DNA of 6,851 nt, taken from positions 1-6,851 of the forward strand of contig MAXP01000184.1 in assembly GCA_001751085.1 (NCBI GenBank). The letters are read 5' to 3'. The stretch comes from Desulfobacterales bacterium C00003060 (GTDB lineage Bacteria > Desulfobacterota > Desulfobacteria > Desulfobacterales > C00003060). This document shows, one piece after another, positions 1-5,454 of this stretch. The notes under the pieces are model-generated. The model saw nothing but the letters and a program-made list of their open reading frames with translations. It ran no database searches and had not been told where the DNA came from. The position numbers were made by a program, and so were the translations under genes. Each line of letters begins with the position of its first letter. Positions within the stretch are counted from its first letter, which is position 1.

Positions 1-25
1 GGAACGGTAAAACCTTTTAGGGTCG

Positions 26-46
26 CTCGGGCATAGCCCGAGGTTT
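26..46 (+). terminator. possible intrinsic terminator of a gene left of the window
   Basis: A perfect 7-bp stem (CTCGGGC at 26-32, GCCCGAG at 36-42) with a 3-nt ATA loop is followed by GTTTAATTAAAA, a weak T-rich tail on the plus strand. A plus-strand reading frame closes at TAG 18-20 and another at TAG 34-36, so this could be the end of a gene outside the window. On the minus strand no T tract follows, so it fits the 140-aa gene less well. A second, AT-rich hairpin (42-50 with 57-64) shares bases with it. The short stem and interrupted tail keep confidence low. Confidence 0.3.
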
Positions 47-86
47 AATTAAAAGCAATTAACCATTTTGGGATGAAAGGGTGGCC

Positions 87-509
87 TCAATTGATGACGT
101 ATTTGGCAACCTGGCGGTTAATGCATTCATAGATTTGTTCATCAGAGCCGTAAATGTCTTCAACGCTTCTATGATTGATCAGTTGTTCCACGACAAATGC
201 CGTCAAATAGAGACTTACGATATGCGGCCGCACCACAAGGTTCCGGAATGGAGCAACCTGGTAATCAACGTCAAATTCATCCGAACGGGTCAGTTTTTCA
301 AGGGACGCTGAGATCTGTTTCTGAATATCATCCTTGTTGATCGTTTGGATCAGTTTCTCTTCTATAAGCTTCATAGACACGGCATTACTAAGTGGGTCCA
401 AGACGTTTTTCGTCTGCTCGATAGCATGCCGGCGGGTTCGTTCCTTAGAAGATTCGATCCTGGACAGGATCATTGACTCACCTTTGCTTGGACGAAATAT
501 CTTTGCCAT
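87..509 (-). CDS. conserved-looking hypothetical protein, 140 aa, unknown function
   Basis: I do not recognise this protein. It is probably a real gene: the ATG at 509 follows a ribosome binding site (GAGGGG, 9 nt before the start), a good promoter lies just upstream, and no better frame competes. Residues 1-35 are rich in Lys and Arg and look helical (SKERTRRHAIEQ at 21-32). Residues 45-75 look like an amphipathic, charged helix. Residues 83-110 are the most hydrophobic part (VVRPHIVSLYLTAF at 92-105) but contain Arg and His and do not make a convincing membrane segment. There is no signal peptide and only one Cys (129), so a soluble cytoplasmic protein is most likely. It follows recJ on the same strand, but the separate promoter suggests independent expression. 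No function is proposed. Confidence 0.75.
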   Translation of the reverse strand: MAKIFRPSKGESMILSRIESSKERTRRHAIEQTKNVLDPLSNAVSMKLIEEKLIQTINKDDIQKQISASLEKLTRSDEFDVDYQVAPFRNLVVRPHIVSLYLTAFVVEQLINHRSVEDIYGSDEQIYECINRQVAKYVIN

Positions 510-541
510 TATGTAGATCCCCTCAACAGTTTAGTCTGCAC

Positions 542-570
542 TTTATATACGAATAAGTTGAGGATTGCAA
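542..570 (-). promoter_or_regulatory. sigma70-like promoter for the 140-aa gene
   Basis: On the minus strand TTGCAA (565-570) and TATAAA (542-547) are separated by exactly 17 bp, a near-consensus -35/-10 pair. The predicted transcript would begin around 535, giving a leader of about 25 nt that contains the GAGGGG ribosome binding site. The promoter lies in the 94-bp gap after the recJ stop codon, so the 140-aa gene need not depend on recJ transcription. Confidence 0.6.
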
Positions 571-603
571 GAGAATACCGGTCTACACGATGGACAGACC
601 CTT

Positions 604-2343
604 TTATCCTTGCTCAAAATCCCTGATGACCAGTTGGATCTTTTTTCGATCTTTCCACCTGTTCCAGCCAAGATGAAAGACTATCCGATCAAAGTGGCGA
701 GGATGCGATTCTCCATTGCCCATGTTGAAAAAGATAGCATCGAGCGGCCGGGCCTGCCCCGTCTTTGGCAAATTCGAGGAACGGAGCCGCATCTGCAAAT
801 GATGGCCTCCAACTAGCCGGGCAGAAAGGACATCTACGTCTGAAAGCACAAAAAGTGGTTCTGGGTTCCCTTTTCCGAAAGGGGCAAGCGCTTCCAGCTC
901 ATCTGTCAGTTCAGCAGAGATATCAGATGCAGAAACCTCGCTGTCAATAATGATTTCAGGCACCAAATCCTCAGGCGTTGTTTTCCGGCATACGATCTTT
1001 TCAAAGTCTTCGCGGAAAACCGGGATGTTTTCAGCCCTTAAGGTGATGCCTGCTGCGGCCTTATGGCCCCCGAATCTTTCCAGGTGCTGAGCACACTCCT
1101 TCAGGCCCTCATACAGGTTGAATCCATCCGGACTTCGGGCTGAGCCCTTACCCTTGCCCTCTGAAACCGAAATAACAACAACGGGGCGATGATATCGGTC
1201 AACCAGCCTGGATGCCACAATTCCGATCACACCCTCATGCCATCCCTGCTGGGCAAAGACCAGGGCCCTTTGTTCCAACAACTGGGGGCTATCCTCAATG
1301 AGGCGGGAGATCTCTGACAGGATGCGCCCTTCAATCTTCTGCCTTCTAATATTTTCCTCGTTGAGCTCCTTTGCAATGGAGTTTGCTGTCTCCATGTTTG
1401 ACGTTGTCAACAGCCTCAAAACAATCGAGCCGTGACTGAGTCTACCGGCAGCATTCAGCCGAGGTGCCAGCTTGAAAGCGATGTCATTGGTATCAAGGCG
1501 GCAATTCAATATCCTGCACACATCCAACAGTGCCCTAATGCCTGGACGGACATCATTAGAGAGCACTTCAAGGCCGGCCTTGACAAAGATGCGATTTTCC
1601 TCCACAAGGGGGACCATATCTGACACCGTACCAAGGGCTACGAGATCGCAGGCGGCCTTTAAGTTTGGCTCTAATCTGCCCCGGGCACACCAAAAACCCT
1701 CATCTCGAAGCGTCTTGCGCAAGGCAAGTACCAGATTAACGGCCACACCCACCCCGGCGAGCCACCAACAGCCTGATGGACAATCAGGCTGTTTAGGATT
1801 CAAAATGGCAAAGGCCTCCGGCATCATGGAAGGAATTTCGTGATGATCAGTTATGATCACGTCGATCCCGGCACGGCGAGCCGCACTCACAGCATCAAAG
1901 CTGCTAATGCCACAATCTACGGTTATGATTAGGCCAACACCGTCGGGGATAGCCCGGTTTTCAACATAGTCACGGCTCAACCCGTAGCCTTCGGTCAGAC
2001 GATTCGGGATGTGGTAATCAACTTCAGCATTTAGATGGGTCAGGAATTCAAAGAGAAGCGCGGTGGCCGCAATGCCATCCATATCATAATCCCCAAAGAT
2101 GAGCACTTTTTCACCACCACGTACAGCCACCAGGATACGCTCAACTGCACGTCCAACATCTTTCATTAAAAAAGGGGATCGAATATGAGCAAGTGAAGCC
2201 TTGAGAAAGGCTGCCGCCTGATCCTGGCTGCAGATACCACGGTTTACAAGAACGGTGGCCACCGTAAGCTGACAGCCCAGGCCGTGGGCAAGCTTAGATA
2301 CCAGTTCAGGATCAGGTGAAAGGATGTGCCACTTTTTTTTCAT
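604..2343 (-). CDS. recJ: single-stranded-DNA-specific exonuclease RecJ
   Basis: RecJ degrades single-stranded DNA 5' to 3' in the cytoplasm, acting in RecF-pathway recombination, mismatch repair and base excision repair, using Mn2+ or Mg2+ held by the DHH core. The 579-aa protein has all family landmarks in order: DYDMDG (85-90), TVDCGIS (141-147), the DHH triad (166-168), ALGTVSD (236-242), APRLNAAGR (293-301), then the DHHA1 domain with GWHEGVIG (367-374) and GGHKAAAG (425-432), and a C-terminal OB-like region (about 465-579). No metal-binding motif is missing, so it should be active. The ATG at 2343 is chosen because GGGG lies 6 nt upstream and the family typically begins about here (MKKKWHILS). 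The frame stays open to a TTG at 2406, but that extra 21-residue stretch comes from the adjoining MITE-like element. An A8 run follows the start codon directly. Confidence 0.96.
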   Translation of the reverse strand: MKKKWHILSPDPELVSKLAHGLGCQLTVATVLVNRGICSQDQAAAFLKASLAHIRSPFLMKDVGRAVERILVAVRGGEKVLIFGDYDMDGIAATALLFEFLTHLNAEVDYHIPNRLTEGYGLSRDYVENRAIPDGVGLIITVDCGISSFDAVSAARRAGIDVIITDHHEIPSMMPEAFAILNPKQPDCPSGCWWLAGVGVAVNLVLALRKTLRDEGFWCARGRLEPNLKAACDLVALGTVSDMVPLVEENRIFVKAGLEVLSNDVRPGIRALLDVCRILNCRLDTNDIAFKLAPRLNAAGRLSHGSIVLRLLTTSNMETANSIAKELNEENIRRQKIEGRILSEISRLIEDSPQLLEQRALVFAQQGWHEGVIGIVASRLVDRYHRPVVVISVSEGKGKGSARSPDGFNLYEGLKECAQHLERFGGHKAAAGITLRAENIPVFREDFEKIVCRKTTPEDLVPEIIIDSEVSASDISAELTDELEALAPFGKGNPEPLFVLSDVDVLSARLVGGHHLQMRLRSSNLPKTGQARPLDAIFFNMGNGESHPRHFDRIVFHLGWNRWKDRKKIQLVIRDFEQG

Positions 2344-2355
2344 GTTGACCCCGTA

Positions 2356-2516
2356 TATACCTCGAAAGGCCACAAATGACACTTTTTCGCCGGCCATGAA
2401 CATCAATAGCGGCGTTGCTCAGGCTTGCAATAGCCTGCTATTCCGCGCCTTCCCGCCTTGCTCTTGATGCCCATGACTCACCGAGAAAAACGCCATTTAT
2501 AACCTTCCGAGGTATA
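2356..2516. mobile_element. MITE-like 161-bp element with imperfect terminal inverted repeats
   Basis: The two ends are inverted copies. Bases 2356-2388 and 2485-2516 match at about 25 of 33 aligned positions by eye, ending in the perfect pair TATACCTCG (2356-2364) and CGAGGTATA (2508-2516). The interior is also symmetric: CATCAA (2401-2406) with TTGATG (2464-2469), AATAGC (2405-2410) with GCTATT (2437-2442), and a hairpin CAGGCT/AGCCTG (2420-2425, 2432-2437). No transposase is encoded. On the minus strand a 25-codon frame (2419-2496) and the false N-terminal extension of RecJ lie inside it. TA flanks both ends, so a TA target duplication is possible but unproven. The size and symmetry suggest a non-autonomous transposon or a dispersed palindromic repeat; copy number elsewhere cannot be judged from this window. 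Confidence 0.55.
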
Positions 2517-2523
2517 GCTCAAA
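2496..2523 (-). promoter_or_regulatory. weak candidate promoter for recJ, straddling the element's edge
   Basis: On the minus strand TATAAA (plus positions 2496-2501) lies inside the right arm of the MITE-like element, and TTTGAG (2518-2523) lies just outside it, 16 bp away. The -10 is good and the -35 is poor. If used, the recJ transcript would begin near 2490 and carry a leader of roughly 145 nt running through the element's inverted repeats. I saw no clearly better promoter for recJ. Confidence 0.25.
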
Positions 2524-2529
2524 GAGGAG

Positions 2530-2546
2530 ATTGGTACAATACCAAT
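2530..2546. promoter_or_regulatory. perfect 7-3-7 palindrome, possible operator
   Basis: ATTGGTA (2530-2536) and TACCAAT (2540-2546) form a perfect inverted repeat around CAA, ending 6 bp before the -35 box of the DUF4911-miaB promoter. The position suits a regulator-binding site. Because TTTT follows directly on the plus strand, it could instead act as a weak terminator that blocks transcription coming out of the MITE-like element. I cannot assign a regulator. Confidence 0.4.
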
Positions 2547-2552
2547 TTTTCA

Positions 2553-2581
2553 TTGAAAACAGGGGAGAATTCGTGTAGATT
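2553..2581 (+). promoter_or_regulatory. sigma70-like promoter for DUF4911-miaB-BFN
   Basis: TTGAAA (2553-2558, 5 of 6 consensus) and TAGATT (2576-2581, 4 of 6) are 17 bp apart. The predicted start is near 2588, giving a leader of about 17 nt before the ATG at 2605, with no Shine-Dalgarno sequence in it. The purine-rich AGGGGAG at 2561-2567 would then be promoter spacer and not a ribosome binding site. An inverted repeat (2573-2580 with 2585-2592, one G-T pair) covers the -10 and start region. Confidence 0.5.
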
Positions 2582-2604
2582 TGCATCTATACAAGTGCCT
2601 TTTT

Positions 2605-2829
2605 ATGCTGAAAGCCACAGTCAAAAAATACTATCGCGTAGATCGAAGGGAAATTCATTTCTTGAAGTTTATCCTGGAAGGATACGATGGGGTTGCCGTT
2701 GTCAGGACCATAGATCCGCAGGAAGGCTTGGTCGTGCTGCACATTGGACCTGGTTGTGAAGGCATAGCAGACATGATCATTCAGGATCTTCAAAGGGATA
2801 TCAGAATTGAACGCGTGGAAAAGGGGTAA
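2605..2829 (+). CDS. DUF4911 family protein, 74 aa
   Basis: This small protein matches my knowledge of the DUF4911 family: a start with VKKYYRVDRREI (6-17), then FLKFILEGYDG (19-29), a strand-rich core VAVVRTIDP (30-38), the GLVVLHIGPGCE segment (41-52) and an acidic C-terminal helix. It is soluble, with no signal peptide or membrane segment. The family has no established biochemical role that I know of. The single Cys (51) lies in the PGCE motif. The ATG at 2605 is chosen because the family usually starts a few residues before KKYYRVDRREI; an in-frame TTG at 2581 would add 8 residues but falls at the promoter -10. The ATG has no Shine-Dalgarno sequence. The gene precedes miaB by 129 nt on the same strand, so a link to tRNA modification is possible by context only. 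Confidence 0.8.
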   Translation: MLKATVKKYYRVDRREIHFLKFILEGYDGVAVVRTIDPQEGLVVLHIGPGCEGIADMIIQDLQRDIRIERVEKG

Positions 2830-2958
2830 AACTCAGGCTCCGTTATTCCAACATTCCTGGAGATCGGGTCGGGAATGGGAGTGAGCGCATTCTCCACAGC
2901 TTGCCGCGGGGGCTTCAATAGGTTGCAGGAATTCCGAGACGTTTGGTTATTGATGATA

Positions 2959-4335
2959 ATGAAACAAAAACAAGTGCATATAGTCACCATGGGCTGCCAG
3001 ATGAACGTTTATGATTCAGAACAGATGCTGAGACATCTGGCTTCCCTGAACTACAGGCCCACTTCACGGCTGGATCAGGCCGATCTCATCCTGTTGAATA
3101 CATGTTCGATCCGTGAAAAGGCCGAGCACAAGGTCTATAGCTTCTTGGGACGTCTTGTCCGGATGAAACGGCTGAGGCCGGACATTATTATTGGTGTAGG
3201 AGGATGTGTAGCCCAACAGGAGGGATATCACCTTGTTGAACGGGCGCCTCATATTGACATAGTCTTTGGCACTTTTGCCCTTGGGCGCATCGCATCTCTT
3301 GTACAACAGGTCGAAGATCAGAAAAAGCAGATTGTGGACATAGATCCAAGAGGCATGTCCGAACCTCTATATGTTAAGGAACCAGTATTCAAGGCAGAGC
3401 GCCCCACGGCTTTTGTGACCGTCATGCAGGGTTGCGACAACTTTTGCACCTATTGTGTTGTACCCTATGTCAGGGGACGTGAAACCAGCCGGAAACATGA
3501 GGAAATACTTGAGGAAGTTCGGCTTCTGGTGGAAAATGGTATCCGTGAGGTCACCCTTATAGGCCAAAATGTTAATGCATATGGACAAAAAAAAGGCCAT
3601 GGATGCAATTTCCCTGCGCTCCTTGAACGTGTCAATGGTATCGAAGGCTTGCGCCGAATACGTTTCACCACCTCACACCCAAAGGACATGTCGGATGGGT
3701 TGATTGACGCCTTTTGCAGGCTGGATAAACTTGCCCCTCATATCCACCTGCCGGTTCAGTCCGGCTCAGATCGTGTGCTGAGGCGCATGAAAAGAGGATA
3801 TGTAAGGGACTTCTATCTCAAGAAGGTTGCGAAATTACGCAAGGTCCGGCCAGATGTCGCAATAACCTCTGATATCATTGTCGGTTTTCCCGGCGAGGAT
3901 ACAGTTGACTTTGAGGCCACAGTAGATCTTGTCCGGCAGGTAGGATTTGACAACTTTTTCTTGTTCAAGTATTCTGATCGTCCAAATACCCCGGCTGCCA
4001 GGTTTTCTAATAAGGTCCCGGAGCCTGTAAAGCGTGAACGCTTCAGCACGCTGTTGGATATTCAAGGGGCGCTTACGACAAAAAAAAATAAGGCCTTGGT
4101 GGGCACGACTCAGGAGGTCTTGGTGGAAGGTCCCGGCAAGAGATCGCCAGATCAGTTGACAGGACGCACTCCATGCAACAGGATTGTCAATTTCGTGGAT
4201 GGCATGACACGTATCGGGCAGATCATACCCGTAAGAGTAGTGCAAGCGTTTTCACATTCCTTGCTCGGGCATCCCGTTGGCAAAGGTCATGGAAGAAACC
4301 CCGGCGAAAATGGAGGAATGTCTTATGCTGCATGA
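2959..4335 (+). CDS. miaB: tRNA-2-methylthio-N6-dimethylallyladenosine synthase MiaB
   Basis: MiaB is a radical-SAM methylthiotransferase with two [4Fe-4S] clusters. It converts i6A37 to ms2i6A37 in tRNAs reading codons that start with U. The 458-aa protein is complete. The N-terminal UPF0004 domain carries the auxiliary-cluster cysteines C13 (MGCQMNVYDSE), C49 (NTCSIREKA) and C83 (GGCVAQQEG). The radical-SAM domain has CDNFCTYC (C159, C163, C166), then IGQNVNAYG (201-209), HLPVQSGSD (263-271) and SDIIVGFPGE (304-313). The C-terminal TRAM domain (about 378-433) contains GRTPCNRIVNF (402-412), typical of MiaB as opposed to RimO or MtaB. The last 18 residues are a low-complexity tail overlapping the next gene's start signals. 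The ATG at 2959 fits the family start; ATG 2953 is equally close, and an in-frame ATG at 2875 would add 28 unfamiliar residues. No good Shine-Dalgarno sequence precedes 2959. An A9 run at 4080-4088 lies at the boundary with the TRAM domain. Confidence 0.96.
   Translation: MKQKQVHIVTMGCQMNVYDSEQMLRHLASLNYRPTSRLDQADLILLNTCSIREKAEHKVYSFLGRLVRMKRLRPDIIIGVGGCVAQQEGYHLVERAPHIDIVFGTFALGRIASLVQQVEDQKKQIVDIDPRGMSEPLYVKEPVFKAERPTAFVTVMQGCDNFCTYCVVPYVRGRETSRKHEEILEEVRLLVENGIREVTLIGQNVNAYGQKKGHGCNFPALLERVNGIEGLRRIRFTTSHPKDMSDGLIDAFCRLDKLAPHIHLPVQSGSDRVLRRMKRGYVRDFYLKKVAKLRKVRPDVAITSDIIVGFPGEDTVDFEATVDLVRQVGFDNFFLFKYSDRPNTPAARFSNKVPEPVKRERFSTLLDIQGALTTKKNKALVGTTQEVLVEGPGKRSPDQLTGRTPCNRIVNFVDGMTRIGQIIPVRVVQAFSHSLLGHPVGKGHGRNPGENGGMSYAA
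4312..4317 (+). promoter_or_regulatory. ribosome binding site that fixes the BFN gene start
   Basis: GGAGGA lies 7-8 nt before the ATG at 4325, ideal spacing, and sits inside the last codons of miaB. It favours 4325 over the other in-frame starts (TTG 4277, ATG 4289, ATG 4310, ATG 4337). Confidence 0.75.
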
Positions 4336-4822
4336 AATGAAGGTTTCGGGTCTAACCATTGATCCGGCTTCAAATACCCCCATAGTCATCTTGAAATCCG
4401 TCCAGGGAAAGCAGTCACTTCCCATTTGGATCGGTATCCTGGAGGCGACGGCCATCGCCACAGAGCTGGAAAAGGTTCGCTTTGCACGTCCCATGACCCA
4501 TGACCTGTTCAAGAATTTCATAGATATGCTGGAGATAAGGATCTCTAAGGTGGAAGTGTGCGACCTGAAGGATAACACATTCTTTGCCCAGATCCACTTC
4601 TCTTTTGGTTCCGAATCACGCAACATGGATGCCCGTCCCAGCGATGCCATTGCCTTAGCCCTCAGGGCTGATTGTCCCATATTTGTTGATGATGTGGTAC
4701 TCCGGAAATCAAAGGAACTCCACGGAGATCCGGAAGCATCGGACAAGGCCGACCAGGGGATAAAATGGAGGGAGTATTTGAAAAAGCTTTCGCCCGAGGA
4801 TTTTGGCAAATACGAGATGTAA
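4325..4822 (+). CDS. bifunctional nuclease (BFN/DUF151) family protein
   Basis: The 165-aa protein carries the BFN (DUF151) domain: MKVSGLTID (5-13), PIVILK (19-24), LPIWIGILEATAI (32-44), RPMTHDL (55-61), DARPSDAIALALR (102-114) and FVDDVVL (120-126). The C-terminal SPEDFGKY (156-163) also looks typical. Plant members of the family have been described as having RNase and DNase activity; the bacterial role is not settled, so only the family is assigned. It is cytoplasmic, with no signal peptide. Its start overlaps the end of miaB by 11 bp and its Shine-Dalgarno sequence lies within miaB, so translation is probably coupled and the two genes share a transcript. The stop is 8 bp from the end of the convergent queH. 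Confidence 0.9.
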   Translation: MLHEMKVSGLTIDPASNTPIVILKSVQGKQSLPIWIGILEATAIATELEKVRFARPMTHDLFKNFIDMLEIRISKVEVCDLKDNTFFAQIHFSFGSESRNMDARPSDAIALALRADCPIFVDDVVLRKSKELHGDPEASDKADQGIKWREYLKKLSPEDFGKYEM

Positions 4823-4854
4823 GAAAAGGATCACCTGAAGTACCGCTCCTTTTC
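4823..4854. terminator. candidate bidirectional terminator between converging gene clusters
   Basis: GAAAAGGA (4823-4830) and TCCTTTTC (4847-4854) form an 8-bp stem with a 16-nt loop. The T-rich arm is on the 3' side on both strands, as expected of a bidirectional terminator. The stem starts right after the BFN gene stop and extends into the last codons of queH. The low GC content of the stem and the large loop make this moderate evidence only, but no other terminator fits in the 8-bp gap. Confidence 0.4.
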
Positions 4855-5358
4855 ACTGTATATGCATCCGCAGTATTGCTGGCGATACATACCAAGACGC
4901 TTTGAGGTCTCAATCCCTTCCTTCCAGCCCTCCCGGAAATCCCGGTACAGGAACGTCACGCCATAGGATTTGCCAAGGCTTTCCCCGATCGAGCGTATCA
5001 TCTCGTGTTTCTGGAATTTGCTCTGCAACAGCGTTGAGGTAAAATAATCAAACTTGCCGCGTCTGGCGATAATTGCTGCGGATCTTAACCGATCATGGTA
5101 ACAGTAAAGGCAACGTTTTTCCTCACGAAATACGACATTCTGCAGAAATGTTTCTATGTCGTAGCCCTCCTGATAGATGACCTTTAAGTCCACCTGCTCC
5201 GCATAAGTTCTAAGGGCGTTTTCACGCCTCTGGCACTCCTGGTAAGGGTGAATATTACGGTTGTAAAAAAAGCCCATCACCTCAAATCGCTCTGACTGAA
5301 GGATTCTCAAGGGATATATAACACACGGCGCGCAGCAAATATGAAGCAGCACTTTCAT
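4831..5358 (-). CDS. queH: epoxyqueuosine reductase QueH
   Basis: QueH (DUF208 family) reduces epoxyqueuosine to queuosine at tRNA position 34, the final step of queuosine synthesis. It is the non-homologous alternative to QueG and does not need cobalamin. The 175-aa protein has the family cysteines and motifs: HICCAPC (6-12, C8, C9, C12), YNRNIHPYQE (32-41), RCLYCYHDRL (82-91, C83, C86), FTSTLLQSKFQ (106-116), REGWKEG (142-148) and YCGCIYS (162-168, C163, C165). These cysteines include the ligands for the metal-cluster site known in the family. Length is typical. The start ATG at 5358 is the only plausible one in frame, but it has no good Shine-Dalgarno sequence. It is the last gene after maf and yggS on this strand, 96 nt beyond yggS. 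No other queuosine gene is in the window. Confidence 0.94.
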   Translation of the reverse strand: MKVLLHICCAPCVIYPLRILQSERFEVMGFFYNRNIHPYQECQRRENALRTYAEQVDLKVIYQEGYDIETFLQNVVFREEKRCLYCYHDRLRSAAIIARRGKFDYFTSTLLQSKFQKHEMIRSIGESLGKSYGVTFLYRDFREGWKEGIETSKRLGMYRQQYCGCIYSEKERYFR

Positions 5359-5390
5359 GATAAACCGTTCATGGCCCGTTACGCTCGCAA

Positions 5391-5450
5391 CTCCTCAAAA
5401 AGTCCAGGAAAATCTCCTGAAACGGAGTCCGCCGACAGGTTATTGAGGAG
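5391..5450 (-). promoter_or_regulatory. structured spacer between yggS and queH
   Basis: A perfect 8-bp inverted repeat, CTCCTCAA (5391-5398) and TTGAGGAG (5443-5450), encloses 44 nt containing a smaller stem (CAGGA 5405-5409, TCCTG 5415-5419). In the minus-strand transcript it could fold into a branched hairpin between the yggS stop and the queH start. There is no T tract, so it is not an ordinary terminator. It may stabilise or process the messenger or influence queH translation; this is inference from the repeat alone. Confidence 0.3.
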
Positions 5451-5454
5451 ATAC

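Noticed and set aside
580..600. terminator after recJ (GGTCT/AGACC hairpin)
   Set aside because: Only 5 bp with an 11-nt loop and no T tract on the minus strand; too weak to annotate.
1472..1843. 123-codon plus-strand open frame
   Set aside because: It is entirely antisense to the conserved core of recJ, has no ribosome site and reads as low-quality protein.
2419..2496. 25-codon minus-strand frame inside the MITE-like element as a gene
   Set aside because: It is formed by the repeat's own inverted sequence, has no ribosome site and no known relative; more likely repeat content than a protein.
2875..2958. 28-residue N-terminal extension of MiaB
   Set aside because: The UPF0004 domain starts within a few residues of the ATG at 2959 and the extension does not resemble MiaB; kept only as an alternative start.
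4252..4809. 185-codon minus-strand open frame opposite the BFN gene
   Set aside because: Ser-rich translation mirroring the codon bias of the real gene on the plus strand; no family resemblance.
5359..5454. preQ1 riboswitch upstream of queH
   Set aside because: The spacer lacks the short GC stem followed by the A-rich tail of preQ1-I and I could not fit the other classes; the inverted repeat present does not match a known class.
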